From assembly GCF_000166195.2 (NCBI RefSeq), contig NZ_CM001403.1:7056877-7120876 (forward strand): 64,000 nucleotides of DNA, read 5' to 3'. Origin of the DNA: Mucilaginibacter paludis DSM 18603 (lineage in GTDB: Bacteria; Bacteroidota; Bacteroidia; Sphingobacteriales; Sphingobacteriaceae). A program made the translations under genes and the position numbers. Below the pieces are notes generated by a model, which did not search any database, had not been told where the DNA came from, and saw only the letters and a program-made list of their open reading frames with translations. Below are positions 52,005 through 60,697 of the stretch, in pieces. How positions within the stretch are numbered: the first letter of the stretch is position 1; each line of letters opens with the position of its first letter.

Positions 52005-54116
52005 TTATTGATTAGATACCAAAGTTAGCGATTTGTTACGTTTTAAGTTTCTATAATTTACTTTTAACAACATCGCCTCCTGTTCCAGTTGGTCGTTTAA
52101 ACGGTTTGAATTTGATCCGCCAACTATCAACAGTTTAAAAATATAACTTTGTTTCAGTAATTGCAAATTGGTTTGCGGGTTCCCGGTAAGGTAAATATAG
52201 TCGGTATTTAACCTTTCGGCCATTTTTTTTGCAACAAGGGTTCTGTCAAATATCACAATACGCTGCCCGTTAAATTTAATGGGCTTAACAGGCGGCAAGT
52301 TGCCGTTATGGCCTGTAAGCAGGTTGATATCCACCTGGTTTACGGTGCCGATCTGGCAGCTATCCAGGTATGGCTGTATAGTATATTGATAGGCTTTATC
52401 CTGCTCCTTTAAATCGGTTATTAAAACAGCCGAGTTACCCGTACGGAACAATATGCCGCTGTTTTTGCGTAAACTGAAAAAAGTTAAAGCATTGGTGCGC
52501 GATGATCTGAAAGTTTTAAGGCTGATGCTTATTGATAACGCTAAACCAATTACCAAACTAAATTTTAGCCATTGTTTATTCCGCAGGGTTAAAAAACAAA
52601 AGATACCGGCAATAAGGGCGTAGCATAATATAAATTCTGCCGGGCTAAGCCATAATTTATTAATGGTGGCAAAAGGGGCATGTTCCATCAGGGCCAGGGT
52701 TTTGGTCATGATAGATATGGTTTTATCCAGCAACCAGCCTAATCCGTAAGATAGCCAGGGTATCGGGGGCAGCGCCAGGTACAGTATACCTGCATACATT
52801 ACAATAGCCGACGGTATAATGATGAAAATGTTACTCGCCAAAAAGTACACCGGGAAATCATGAAAGTACAAAATGCCTATTGGCAACAGGATAATTTGGG
52901 CCGATAGGGATACCGAGCAAACCAGCCATACCTCGCGCAGGTATTTATTTTTAAAGCTTAGCCAGCGGTAAATAGGTGGCTGGATAATGATGATGCCAAA
53001 AACAGCAAGGTAAGAGAGCTGGAAGCCTGCATCGGTAATGTAAAATGGGTTGTAAAGCAATAATATAAAAGCAGATAATGCCAGCAAATTTAATTTATGA
53101 ATATGCCTGTTAAAGGTAGAACCTGTAATAACCATACTAAGCATCAAGGCGGCACGGCTTACCGCTGGCGAAAAGCCCGTAATTAACGCGTAACACCAAA
53201 TAAGCACAATGGCTATGATAGCTTTAATTATTTTGCTGTGTTTGTGTTGCGGCAAAAGCGACAGTATAAAAACAATCAAAAAATAAACCAGGCCCACATG
53301 CATCCCCGCTACCGAGAGCAAATGCATGGTTCCCGTTTTGGAGTAGGCTTGCTGTACATCTTTACGCAAATCGGCCCGGTAACCTAAAATAATGGTTGAT
53401 GCCACAGCCACGGCATCGGTATCGGCCATGTTAGCCCTGAGCTTGTTAACCAGGTAAAGCCTAAGCTTAAGAGCATTGGCTACCATTGGGTTACCGCTGT
53501 TATGGTGCAAGGTGGTAATTTCGTGCTGAATCAAGAATAGTTGATGGTATATATTTTGATGGGCCAGGTAGGCTTTGTAGTTAAATTCGGCGGGGTTTAA
53601 GGGAGCATCAACAGGCGTAAATTTGACAGGGAACAGCACCTCGTCGCCATAGGCCAAATTGATTTTTTTACTGGTGTCTGTTTTAACAGAAACAAGCAGG
53701 TTGCCGCTTACAGGGTTTAGTTTAACCGTATCGCCACTTTGTTTTACTTTAACTATAAACCTTAAAATGCCTGCATTTAGCTTAGGCTCGCTGTTGATGA
53801 TGCCTGTTAAGTATTTTGCCGGGTGTTTGGAAAAATGATCAGTTGCATTAATACCGCGGTTTATTTCAAAACTATATATGCCGGCCATTAACAATAAAGT
53901 AAATGCTATGAGGCCGCCCATCCACTTTGTTTTGTAAATATGTAAACGCTGGTAGGCAAAGTTTAACCCAATAAAAACCAACGCTACAGCCCCTAATGCA
54001 AGTTGCAGCAAGTGCAGGTGTGCTGCAAACGGATACAGCATAGCTAAACACAGGCCGGCCACAAAGGGCAGCAATAATAGTGCAAAGGGCACTTGTGCTT
54101 TGTTAAAGGCAATCAT
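52005..54116 (-). CDS. comEC: ComEC/Rec2-family DNA-uptake channel protein
   Basis: A 703-residue membrane protein. The N-terminal part contains an OB-like periplasmic domain (LTGIINSEPKLNAGILRFIV), followed by the competence core (LLSVAGMHVGLVYFLIVFIL and TGFSPAVSRAALMLSMVI) with about ten helices. The C-terminal soluble region (about 535-703) lies where metallo-beta-lactamase ComEC domains are, but lacks the HxHxDH metal motif, so it is probably not a nuclease. It may import single-stranded DNA; no other competence genes are nearby. Confidence 0.9.
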   Translation of the reverse strand: MIAFNKAQVPFALLLLPFVAGLCLAMLYPFAAHLHLLQLALGAVALVFIGLNFAYQRLHIYKTKWMGGLIAFTLLLMAGIYSFEINRGINATDHFSKHPAKYLTGIINSEPKLNAGILRFIVKVKQSGDTVKLNPVSGNLLVSVKTDTSKKINLAYGDEVLFPVKFTPVDAPLNPAEFNYKAYLAHQNIYHQLFLIQHEITTLHHNSGNPMVANALKLRLYLVNKLRANMADTDAVAVASTIILGYRADLRKDVQQAYSKTGTMHLLSVAGMHVGLVYFLIVFILSLLPQHKHSKIIKAIIAIVLIWCYALITGFSPAVSRAALMLSMVITGSTFNRHIHKLNLLALSAFILLLYNPFYITDAGFQLSYLAVFGIIIIQPPIYRWLSFKNKYLREVWLVCSVSLSAQIILLPIGILYFHDFPVYFLASNIFIIIPSAIVMYAGILYLALPPIPWLSYGLGWLLDKTISIMTKTLALMEHAPFATINKLWLSPAEFILCYALIAGIFCFLTLRNKQWLKFSLVIGLALSISISLKTFRSSRTNALTFFSLRKNSGILFRTGNSAVLITDLKEQDKAYQYTIQPYLDSCQIGTVNQVDINLLTGHNGNLPPVKPIKFNGQRIVIFDRTLVAKKMAERLNTDYIYLTGNPQTNLQLLKQSYIFKLLIVGGSNSNRLNDQLEQEAMLLKVNYRNLKRNKSLTLVSNQ

Positions 54117-54183
54117 TAATGAATGCGATAAGGTGGTGATATATCGATTTGTAAATTAAACTTTTTTATGCGGCATAAATTAG

Positions 54184-54191
54184 CAAATTTA
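54184..54191 (-). promoter_or_regulatory. -7 promoter box of comEC
   Basis: TAAATTTG on the minus strand is an exact TAnnTTTG match, 67 bp before the comEC start. It is arranged back to back with the TACTTTTG box of the L,D-transpeptidase gene. Confidence 0.4.
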
Positions 54192-54231
54192 TAATAATGA
54201 AATAATAGCAATAAGCGGTATTGTTTTTGTA

Positions 54232-54239
54232 TACTTTTG
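54232..54239 (+). promoter_or_regulatory. -7 promoter box of the L,D-transpeptidase gene
   Basis: TACTTTTG exactly matches TAnnTTTG, 23 bp before the start codon at 54263, so the mRNA leader would be short. It lies in a direct repeat of TTGTATACT. Confidence 0.45.
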
Positions 54240-54262
54240 TATACTATTTATCCGATAACTCA

Positions 54263-55849
54263 ATGTCGAAATATTTTTTCCGGTTTGTTTTTTACCCTTG
54301 TTTAATTTTAATGTTGTGTATAACGGCTTGTAAGCAACAGCCGCAGATTGCGACTAAATTTTACAAGCACTATCAAAATAAAGTATATAACGAATTTGAC
54401 ACCGCTGCTTACTATACAGAATTTTCGCGGCAGTTAGCGCTGCTCAAACCCAGGCTGCGGTACTCGGCCACACTCAATAATTATTATAAGAGCCGCCATT
54501 TTGAGTTGCATTTTGTCGACCAGTTTTTATTTAACGGGCAACTGCGCACGCTCATCAAATATTTAAACGATGCGCCCGGGCATGGCCTTAACGCCGCTGT
54601 GTTTAATGCCGCCAGTATTGAGCGCGATCTGGATACCATGGAGGCTAATCATTTTACTAAAATACAGGATGTTTACCCTGTACTGGTACGCTTAGAGCTT
54701 GAAACCGCCAGTTCACTGTTAACCTACGCAACCGCCTTACAATACGGCGTGGTTAACCCGCGCAGTTTATATAGGCGTTATGATATACCCGTTAAGCGCC
54801 CGGATAGCTTAATGTTTAAAAAAGTATTGGAGGCCGATAGTTTGAATAGCTACCTGGAGCAAATTCAACCCCGGAGCGAAGCATACCTTGTGCTTAAAAA
54901 AGAGCTGGCCGCCATGAGCACCGTTACCAACGCGGATAGTCTTCAACTACGAACCATTAAACTGAATATGGAGCGTTTAAGGTGGCAGACGCCTGCCAAA
55001 GATAGCCGCTACTTATGGGTAAACATACCGGCTTTTAAATTGCAGTGGATAGAGAATAAAAAGGTTGTATTTGACATGAAGGTTTGCTTAGGTGAGCCGA
55101 AGCCCGCCGGTTATGATACCATGCTGCTGCGATATTTAAAAACGCATAGCATTGATGATAAACCCGTTAATCACGAAACTACCATCCTGTGCAGCCGCAT
55201 CAACACCATACAGCTTAACCCCAACTGGAACATACCCAGCAGCATAGCACAAAACGAAATTTATTATGCCATATTAAGAAACCCGGCCTACCTGTCAAAC
55301 AATAACATCAGGGTGTATTACAAGGATAAATTGGTTACCCAGCCCGATACCATTCGCTGGGGGCGGATACAGCGGCAAAAAATACCCTATAAATTCAAGC
55401 AGGACGCCAGCGAGTTAAATGCGCTTGGCAAGTTCAAGTTTATATTTGACAACGAAGCCGGTATTTACCTGCACGATACGCCCAATAAGAAAGCCTTTGG
55501 CAGTAGCTGGCGAGCGGTAAGCCACGGTTGTGTGCGTGTTGAAGATCCGTTGAAATTGAGCGAAGCATTGGTTAACGATACCAATATGGTTGATAACATC
55601 CGCATGGAGGTTGGGCTGAAGCCGGTAAACCTGAAAGACACCACCAAATACAACGCTATACAAGCCAAAAGAGCGGTAAAAGGCTTTGAGCTAAAATCGA
55701 AATATATTGGCCTTAAGCCTGATATGCAGCTTTTTATCGACTACTACACCTGCTGGCCCGACGAAAATGGCAAACTGGTTTTTTATGCTGATGCCTACCG
55801 CATGGATACTGTTTTGGAAAAGGCGATGGGGAAGTATTTGAATAAGTAG
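54263..55849 (+). CDS. L,D-transpeptidase (YkuD domain) lipoprotein
   Basis: A 528-residue cell-wall enzyme that cross-links or modifies peptidoglycan through L,D bonds. I start it at 54263, which gives a lipoprotein signal (CLILMLCITAC, acylated C23); the longer frame adds residues before it. A helical scaffold (about 60-240) like that of YcbB-type enzymes precedes the YkuD domain (about 250-430), whose catalytic cysteine is C423 in SHGCVRVEDP, with H421. It is transcribed divergently from comEC. A small secreted protein follows after 3 bp. Confidence 0.9.
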   Translation: MSKYFFRFVFYPCLILMLCITACKQQPQIATKFYKHYQNKVYNEFDTAAYYTEFSRQLALLKPRLRYSATLNNYYKSRHFELHFVDQFLFNGQLRTLIKYLNDAPGHGLNAAVFNAASIERDLDTMEANHFTKIQDVYPVLVRLELETASSLLTYATALQYGVVNPRSLYRRYDIPVKRPDSLMFKKVLEADSLNSYLEQIQPRSEAYLVLKKELAAMSTVTNADSLQLRTIKLNMERLRWQTPAKDSRYLWVNIPAFKLQWIENKKVVFDMKVCLGEPKPAGYDTMLLRYLKTHSIDDKPVNHETTILCSRINTIQLNPNWNIPSSIAQNEIYYAILRNPAYLSNNNIRVYYKDKLVTQPDTIRWGRIQRQKIPYKFKQDASELNALGKFKFIFDNEAGIYLHDTPNKKAFGSSWRAVSHGCVRVEDPLKLSEALVNDTNMVDNIRMEVGLKPVNLKDTTKYNAIQAKRAVKGFELKSKYIGLKPDMQLFIDYYTCWPDENGKLVFYADAYRMDTVLEKAMGKYLNK

Positions 55850-55852
55850 GGG

Positions 55853-56314
55853 ATGCCGAATATAAAGAAATTATTCGTTCTGCTTTTTGCGATGATTTGC
55901 CAGTACCATGTAACATTGGGACAGGTCGCTAAGTATCATAAGGTAAGCAATGAAGCCTTAGTATATGTTCTCAATAATTTAACGCTTATAGCTAAATATA
56001 AAACGCCCGATAACTATCAAACCTCGGGGCCGGATCTTTTTATCAGTGTTTTTGATGTTTCCGACCCATCGGGGAGCGCAGGGAATGAAAGTTGTGAGGT
56101 TACCACTACGATCTATATTGCAGTTTCGGAAGATGGAGAAGCTCCTGAACAGCATGTTTATAAACTCACCTCCCTTTACAACCCTAAGTTTGTTAAATGG
56201 ATGCAAAAGCCCGGAGGGCCGGCGATGTTATTATCCTACGGAAGCTCTGATGGAAAAAGGAAGGCAATTGAAGTGAAAATCGCTTTGCAAGGATTAACCA
56301 TTATAAGCAAATAA
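55853..56314 (+). CDS. Small secreted protein after the L,D-transpeptidase
   Basis: 153 residues with a signal peptide (KLFVLLFAMICQYHVTLG). The mature part is beta-rich (DLFISVFDVSDPSGSAGN, TTTIYIAVSEDGEAPEQHVY) without a recognised domain. It starts 3 bp after the transpeptidase stop and is probably translated with it. Codon use is slightly more AT-rich than the transpeptidase. Confidence 0.68.
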   Translation: MPNIKKLFVLLFAMICQYHVTLGQVAKYHKVSNEALVYVLNNLTLIAKYKTPDNYQTSGPDLFISVFDVSDPSGSAGNESCEVTTTIYIAVSEDGEAPEQHVYKLTSLYNPKFVKWMQKPGGPAMLLSYGSSDGKRKAIEVKIALQGLTIISK

Positions 56315-56595
56315 TGGAGTGTTTCAGCGGAATTGATACTTTTTCGATAAAAGTGAAAATGTGACAGAAGTACCCTTCATTCCTGGGAGCAAATGACTTA
56401 GGGAGGCATTTAAAATACATGGCCATGAGGTATAGCGAAGAATCTTTTCAGCGTGCCATGCAGCCGTGGAGATCTTGCCGCAGATTTATTGCTCCCATAA
56501 TCAGTATCTTAATTTACAACATCGGCCCGCTCAATCGCAGCGGAAGAGCTTGTTACGTTATTCACTGTTGTTTGTTTTAGTGTGAATGATTGCTA
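56315..56595. other. Intergenic sequence ending in the left half of repeat family B
   Basis: The first 180 bp show nothing recognisable. From about 56495 the sequence is family B (CATCGGCCCGCTCAATCGC, GTTATTCACTGTTGTTTG), up to the TA (56594-56595) where the IS630-type element begins. The right half of the repeat resumes at 57796. Confidence 0.65.
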
Positions 56596-56654
56596 GTGTC
56601 GCGTCAATTTGATATTGTCGTATATTTATTATACCTTTATCATCCAAAACGGAT

Positions 56655-57098
56655 ATGATAAAGTATAGAGTAACGTTAACAGAAGAAGAGCGGGGGCGGC
56701 TAAGTGCAATAATCAGCAAGGGTTCTCACAGTGCCCAACAGTATCGCAATGCTTATATTTTATTGAATTGCGATGAAAGTGGACTTGGGGAAAAGATCAT
56801 CAACGAAGAAGTCAGCCGTGTTTTAAAAGTAAGCATGCGAATGATTGACCGGGTCAAACAGCGTTTTGTTGAAGACGGTTTTGAAGCGTGCCTGGACCGT
56901 AAGCCTATAATCAAGACAAAAGCAAAAAAAATAGACGGGGAAGCCGAGGCGCATTTAATAGCATTAAGTTGTGGCAAAGCACCCGAAGGCTTTTCAAAAT
57001 GGTCGCTACGTTTATTGGCTGATAAAATGGTTGAGTTGAAATATGTAGAAGATATTTCCTATGAAACGATAAGAAAGACGTTAAAAAAAACGAGTTAA
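56655..57098 (+). CDS. IS630-family transposase, N-terminal part (first frame)
   Basis: 147 residues with the helix-turn-helix pair of IS630 enzymes (YRVTLTEEERGRLSAIISKG, NEEVSRVLKVSMRMIDRVKQ) and the linker GFSKWSLRLLADKMVELKYV. It ends four codons after an A8 run (57083-57090). A -1 slip on A_AAA_AAA turns LKKTS-stop into LKKNELKPWKVKGW, the expected junction with the catalytic domain. Confidence 0.85.
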   Translation: MIKYRVTLTEEERGRLSAIISKGSHSAQQYRNAYILLNCDESGLGEKIINEEVSRVLKVSMRMIDRVKQRFVEDGFEACLDRKPIIKTKAKKIDGEAEAHLIALSCGKAPEGFSKWSLRLLADKMVELKYVEDISYETIRKTLKKTS

Positions 57099-57160
57099 AA
57101 CCCTGGAAAGTAAAAGGCTGGGTAATACCACCGCACCAAAGCAGTGATTTTGTTGCTAAT

Positions 57161-57787
57161 ATGGAGCATTTGCTGGATGTATATAAACGACCTTATAGCC
57201 AAGAGTTTCCGGTCGTTTGTATGGATGAGTCCCCAAAACAGCTGATTACAGAAACACGGTTGCCCATCCCAATGAAACCCGGACAAGATGCTCGGGAAGA
57301 TTTTGAATATGCGCGTTGCGGGGTAGCCAATATATTCTTGGCATCAGAGCCATTGAACGGGAAAAGATATGTGGAGGTGACAGAACGGAAAACAAAAACA
57401 GACTGGGCAAAATTCATCAAACAAATAGCCGACGATTGGTACCCGAAAGTCACTAAAATAACCTTGGTAATGGATAACCTTGGCACACATAAACCAGCAG
57501 CGTTGTACGAGGCCTTTGAGCCGAAAGAAGCCAAACGACTAAGGGACAGGTTTGAATTTGTTTACACCCCAAAGCATGGCAGTTGGTTGAACATGGCAGA
57601 AATAGAGTTAAATGTTTTGATGGGACAATGTCTAAACCGAAGGATTGACAATATCAAAAAGATGCAAAAAGAAGTGTTGGCCTGGCAAACCCACCGAAAC
57701 AATAAAGAAGCTACCATTAACTGGCAATTTACAAATGACGATGCAAGGATTAAACTCAAACGCCTTTACCCGACAATTTTAACTTGA
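57161..57787 (+). CDS. IS630-family transposase, catalytic DDE part (second frame)
   Basis: The first ATG in this frame is at 57161, but the frame is open from the A8 run at 57083, and translation normally would enter by frameshift. The DDE residues are seen in VVCMDESPKQL, ITLVMDNLGTHKP and HGSWLNMAEIELNVL. The C-terminus (RIKLKRLYPTI) runs into the terminal inverted repeat. All catalytic residues are intact, so the fused product could be active. Confidence 0.85.
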   Translation: MEHLLDVYKRPYSQEFPVVCMDESPKQLITETRLPIPMKPGQDAREDFEYARCGVANIFLASEPLNGKRYVEVTERKTKTDWAKFIKQIADDWYPKVTKITLVMDNLGTHKPAALYEAFEPKEAKRLRDRFEFVYTPKHGSWLNMAEIELNVLMGQCLNRRIDNIKKMQKEVLAWQTHRNNKEATINWQFTNDDARIKLKRLYPTILT

Positions 57788-57795
57788 CGTGACAC

Positions 57796-58491
57796 TAGCG
57801 CAATTTTGTCTTGATACAAAAAGTAACCAAATACCGACCGAAGGGAGCTCATGAACACCTTGAAAAAAACAAACAAAAGGTGAATAACATCAAGACTGCC
57901 TGATACTTCCACCCGCAGGCCAAGCCCAGCCCGGCGTGCAGTCAGGCTTTTGCGCACTTTTCTTTTTGCATCTAACAGTCTGCGAGGTTCAAAAGTTATC
58001 CCTATTTTTTTCGGTTGGCCGGATCGGTTACTTAACATGAAGTATGTTTTTTGCGCGAAAGCTGTCATCCTGATACTTCGTCAGTCTCAGTAGTCCAAGG
58101 ACGTGCGGCATGGCCCTGTACGAGATTTTTTTGATGCGGCTTGCAATGGCGCGCTTTTAAGCTGTTGATTATCAATGTTTTTTATTTTGATAATAATCAG
58201 TGTTTTTAATTTAGAGCACCTAAGCCCTACTCAAACCCTGCTTGGTAGATAGTGCTTTAAAAGTCGCCCCTAATAAACCAACGCACATAATTAACCCCAG
58301 TAATGCATAGGGATTTAGAAAAAGCGGCGGCCTTTTGCGATTCCTTCCTTGGGGAAGGTGTAGGAAGGGGTTTGTTCGCCTACCTTGACGTCATCCCTGT
58401 TTCTTTCGGTTGGCCGGATCGGTTACTCAGGATGACCTCGGAAGGGAAGGTGCTTGTCTTCAATCAACAGAAGCACATGGTTGGAAGAACT
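57796..58491. repeat. Right half of the interrupted family B repeat plus flanking sequence
   Basis: Starts GCGCAATTTTGTCTTGATAC and continues as the long family B form: GCTCATGAACACCTTGAAAA, CTTCCACCCGCAGGCCAAGC, CCCGGCGTGCAG, ending in GACGTGCGGCATGGCCCTGT (58101). From about 58150 to the gmhB stop, family B-type fragments (GATTATCAATGTTTTTTAT, GGTTGGCCGGATCGGTTACT) alternate with unique sequence. No gene is seen on the plus strand. Confidence 0.7.
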
Positions 58492-58983
58492 TTACACTAT
58501 CATCCCCAAAACATCATTAATCGGCTGATCGCTGTTAATCAATATCCCTTTAACCCCTGCGGCGGTTCCGGCTTCTACATCCCGTTCGCGGTCGCCAATA
58601 AAATACGATTGGGCCGGGTCGATATTATATTTTTCAATTCCCTGGAGCAGCAGGCCGGGTTTTGGTTTGCGGCAATCGCAGTCGCCGGTATATTGGGGGT
58701 GATGCGGGCAGTAAAATATATCAGTAAATTCAACACCGTGTTGCTGATAGGTATCTCGAAGCAGGGCGTGCATTTTAGCCAGTTCATCCTCGCTGTACCA
58801 GCCTTTGGCCAGGCCGCCCTGGTTGGTGGCCACAATCAGCAGGTAGCCCTTATCTTGCAAGGCTTTTAAAGCGTCAAAATTATTCAACACTACAAAATCC
58901 TCCACGCGGCAAACATAGTCGCCTAATTCCTTATTCAATACACCGTCACGATCTAAAAAAACAGCTTTATTTTTTGCAGGCAT
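58492..58983 (-). CDS. gmhB: D-glycero-D-manno-heptose 1,7-bisphosphate 7-phosphatase (HAD-IIIA)
   Basis: A 163-residue HAD phosphatase. Motif I is FLDRDGVLN, motif II TNQGG, motif III lysine within CRKPKPG, motif IV IGDRERD. A zinc site CPHHP...GDCDCRKPKPG is typical of GmhB and histidinol phosphatase. In LPS core synthesis it removes the 7-phosphate of heptose bisphosphate. No other heptose gene is adjacent; histidinol phosphatase is the main alternative. A TATTTTTG -7 box (minus strand 59000-59007) lies 17 bp upstream. Confidence 0.9.
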   Translation of the reverse strand: MPAKNKAVFLDRDGVLNKELGDYVCRVEDFVVLNNFDALKALQDKGYLLIVATNQGGLAKGWYSEDELAKMHALLRDTYQQHGVEFTDIFYCPHHPQYTGDCDCRKPKPGLLLQGIEKYNIDPAQSYFIGDRERDVEAGTAAGVKGILINSDQPINDVLGMIV

Positions 58984-58999
58984 TTATTCCAATTTGTAG

Positions 59000-59007
59000 C
59001 AAAAATA
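59000..59007 (-). promoter_or_regulatory. -7 promoter box of gmhB
   Basis: TATTTTTG on the minus strand exactly matches TAnnTTTG; start of transcription near 58993 would give a leader of about 10 bases. It lies in the 29-bp gap after the upstream gene, so gmhB may be transcribed both alone and by read-through. Confidence 0.4.
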
Positions 59008-59012
59008 TAAAA

Positions 59013-60611
59013 TTAGTTGGAAGTGGGGTTAATGGCCGCCGTATCGGGTTGGTTTAGCCTCATATAAAAGTTGGTATAAAAGTCCCCGTCCGATGCCGTA
59101 AACTGATATCCGGCAGCGTAGTAATTGTTCCATCCAGATTTTTTGTCCTCAAAGGCTTTGGCATAAGCCGGTTTAAGGTCATCCTTCAATATCGCCCCGG
59201 CATTTTTAAAATTGATAAAGAAAGCTACATTGCTGCGTTCGGCCTGCAAATTATCAAAGCGCGTAAAGTCATCCGATTTACTTAAAAAGTTCCCCTTGGT
59301 GTAATTTTTATAATACTCCGTTAAGCCCGATTGCGAGTTGCAAATAATGAGGTAATTATCGGCAATCATAAAATAGGGCCGCCTAAAAATGCTAAAGGCA
59401 TCGCCCAGTAAATAAAACGGCAGCTTATCGTAATTAAACAGGCCCATATCATCGTTAACCATGGTACTGATGTTTACCATAAAAGGGCGAAGGTTTAAGC
59501 CGTTTTTAAGCTGTACAAGCGCTATTTTTTCCTGGTAGCGGGTAGTGATGATGGCAAACTCGTTACCCAGCAGGTTAATAAATTCTTTATTGAGGTCGAT
59601 ACTGGTTTCTTTTTTGATGCGGTTTAAAACCGCTTTTTTTTCGGCTGTAAACCCAGCCTTGAGCTGCCATTGAAAAAGATTGTCCTCAAATTTAGCCGGA
59701 TCGGATATGGCAAAGTTGATACTGTAGGCCGTACTTGCCGGGAAAATACTTTTAAGCTTATTAACTGTGGGCTGCTGGTAGCGGTAAATATCTAAATAAC
59801 TTTTAGGTCCCTGCTCCTGGATGTGGCTTATGCCGTTAAACATCAGCGCATCGGTTTTATAATTGAGGCTTAAAGCGCCAATGGCCGATAGCATCCTGAA
59901 GCTACGGAATATATCGGTATTTTTTGTGCTGAAAAGCTGATCGAACAGCGGCGATAGTTGTGTATAGTTAACGTACAGGTTAGCAATAGAGTTGGAGTTT
60001 TGCTGATCGGAAAGCTGTACAAAATACTTTTCGTGTTTTTCTTTTTTGTATTTGGCCGCGTTTTCAACCAGTTGCTGCGAAAAGCTGGCCGAAAACGTTT
60101 TATCATCAGCCAGCATTAAATAAAAACGCCTTTTGGTTGCGTTAAGGTAAATGTTATAGCCTTTTTTACCGCCGAGCTGCATTTCATGTATCAGCACCTT
60201 TCCGTTTTTTTGCCTGGCTATCTGGTCCAGCTCGTCGCCTATGTCCGCCGTGCTCGATGTGGTAATCAAAAAATCAATAGCATCGGTTGGCTTTTGCGGG
60301 TGCAGCGATATAAACAAGCTTTGCCCGTTAAACAATGGTTTTAAAAGCGGGTTATCCAGTACGCTAACTTTTAAATCGTTTAATTCTGCCGATTTTTCGT
60401 CGCCTATCAGGGTGCTTAGCAGCGGGCTGTTCTTAAATATATCGTAAAAACCCTGGTCGTTTTTATATTCAAATATCAAAGCGGCATCAGCTGGTATATT
60501 GCCCATTACCTTGCCCGATTGCTGGCCCGGTGGGTTTAGGTTTTTAAAATACATAACCGATAGCATTACCGCTATAATCAGTAACACAATCGTCATTATA
60601 ATATTTCTCAT
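59013..60611 (-). CDS. Membrane-anchored periplasmic protein of unknown function (DUF3352-like)
   Basis: 532 residues with an N-terminal membrane helix (IIMTIVLLIIAVMLSVMYF) and a long soluble domain of repeated alpha/beta units (FFINFKNAGAILKDDLKPAY, RPYFMIADNYLIICNSQSG). The general plan, with IPADAALIFEYKNDQGFYDI after the helix, is like DUF3352 proteins, which are poorly characterised. It has an asparagine- and threonine-rich tail. A TAAATTTG box (60626-60633, minus strand) lies 15 bp before the start. Confidence 0.72.
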   Translation of the reverse strand: MRNIIMTIVLLIIAVMLSVMYFKNLNPPGQQSGKVMGNIPADAALIFEYKNDQGFYDIFKNSPLLSTLIGDEKSAELNDLKVSVLDNPLLKPLFNGQSLFISLHPQKPTDAIDFLITTSSTADIGDELDQIARQKNGKVLIHEMQLGGKKGYNIYLNATKRRFYLMLADDKTFSASFSQQLVENAAKYKKEKHEKYFVQLSDQQNSNSIANLYVNYTQLSPLFDQLFSTKNTDIFRSFRMLSAIGALSLNYKTDALMFNGISHIQEQGPKSYLDIYRYQQPTVNKLKSIFPASTAYSINFAISDPAKFEDNLFQWQLKAGFTAEKKAVLNRIKKETSIDLNKEFINLLGNEFAIITTRYQEKIALVQLKNGLNLRPFMVNISTMVNDDMGLFNYDKLPFYLLGDAFSIFRRPYFMIADNYLIICNSQSGLTEYYKNYTKGNFLSKSDDFTRFDNLQAERSNVAFFINFKNAGAILKDDLKPAYAKAFEDKKSGWNNYYAAGYQFTASDGDFYTNFYMRLNQPDTAAINPTSN

Positions 60612-60625
60612 TACAGTATTTTTTT

Positions 60626-60633
60626 CAAATTTA
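60626..60633 (-). promoter_or_regulatory. -7 promoter box of the DUF3352-like gene
   Basis: TAAATTTG on the minus strand exactly matches TAnnTTTG. Only about 8 bases would precede the start codon at 60611, another near-leaderless arrangement. Confidence 0.4.
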
Positions 60634-60697
60634 GATTTTTAGCACCGGGCAGTTAAATTTCTTTTCAACTTGTTAACTTAGCGGTCTAAATTTCTCC

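Larger units (their letters stand above)
56596..57795 (+). mobile_element. IS630-family insertion sequence, 1200 bp
   Basis: Terminal inverted repeats of 25 bp (56596-56620 and 57771-57795) agree at 21 positions, with outer ends GTGTC/GACAC. A TA dinucleotide flanks each side (56594-56595, 57796-57797), as IS630/Tc1-type elements duplicate TA. Joining the flanks restores TGATTGCTAGCGCAATTTTG, which matches an uninterrupted family B repeat at 37747-37762. The transposase is in two frames and its stop codon lies inside the right inverted repeat. Confidence 0.92.

Noticed and set aside
58303..58869. A 188-codon plus-strand frame
   Set aside because: Mostly antisense to gmhB, whose catalytic motifs are intact on the minus strand; the rest is repeat sequence.
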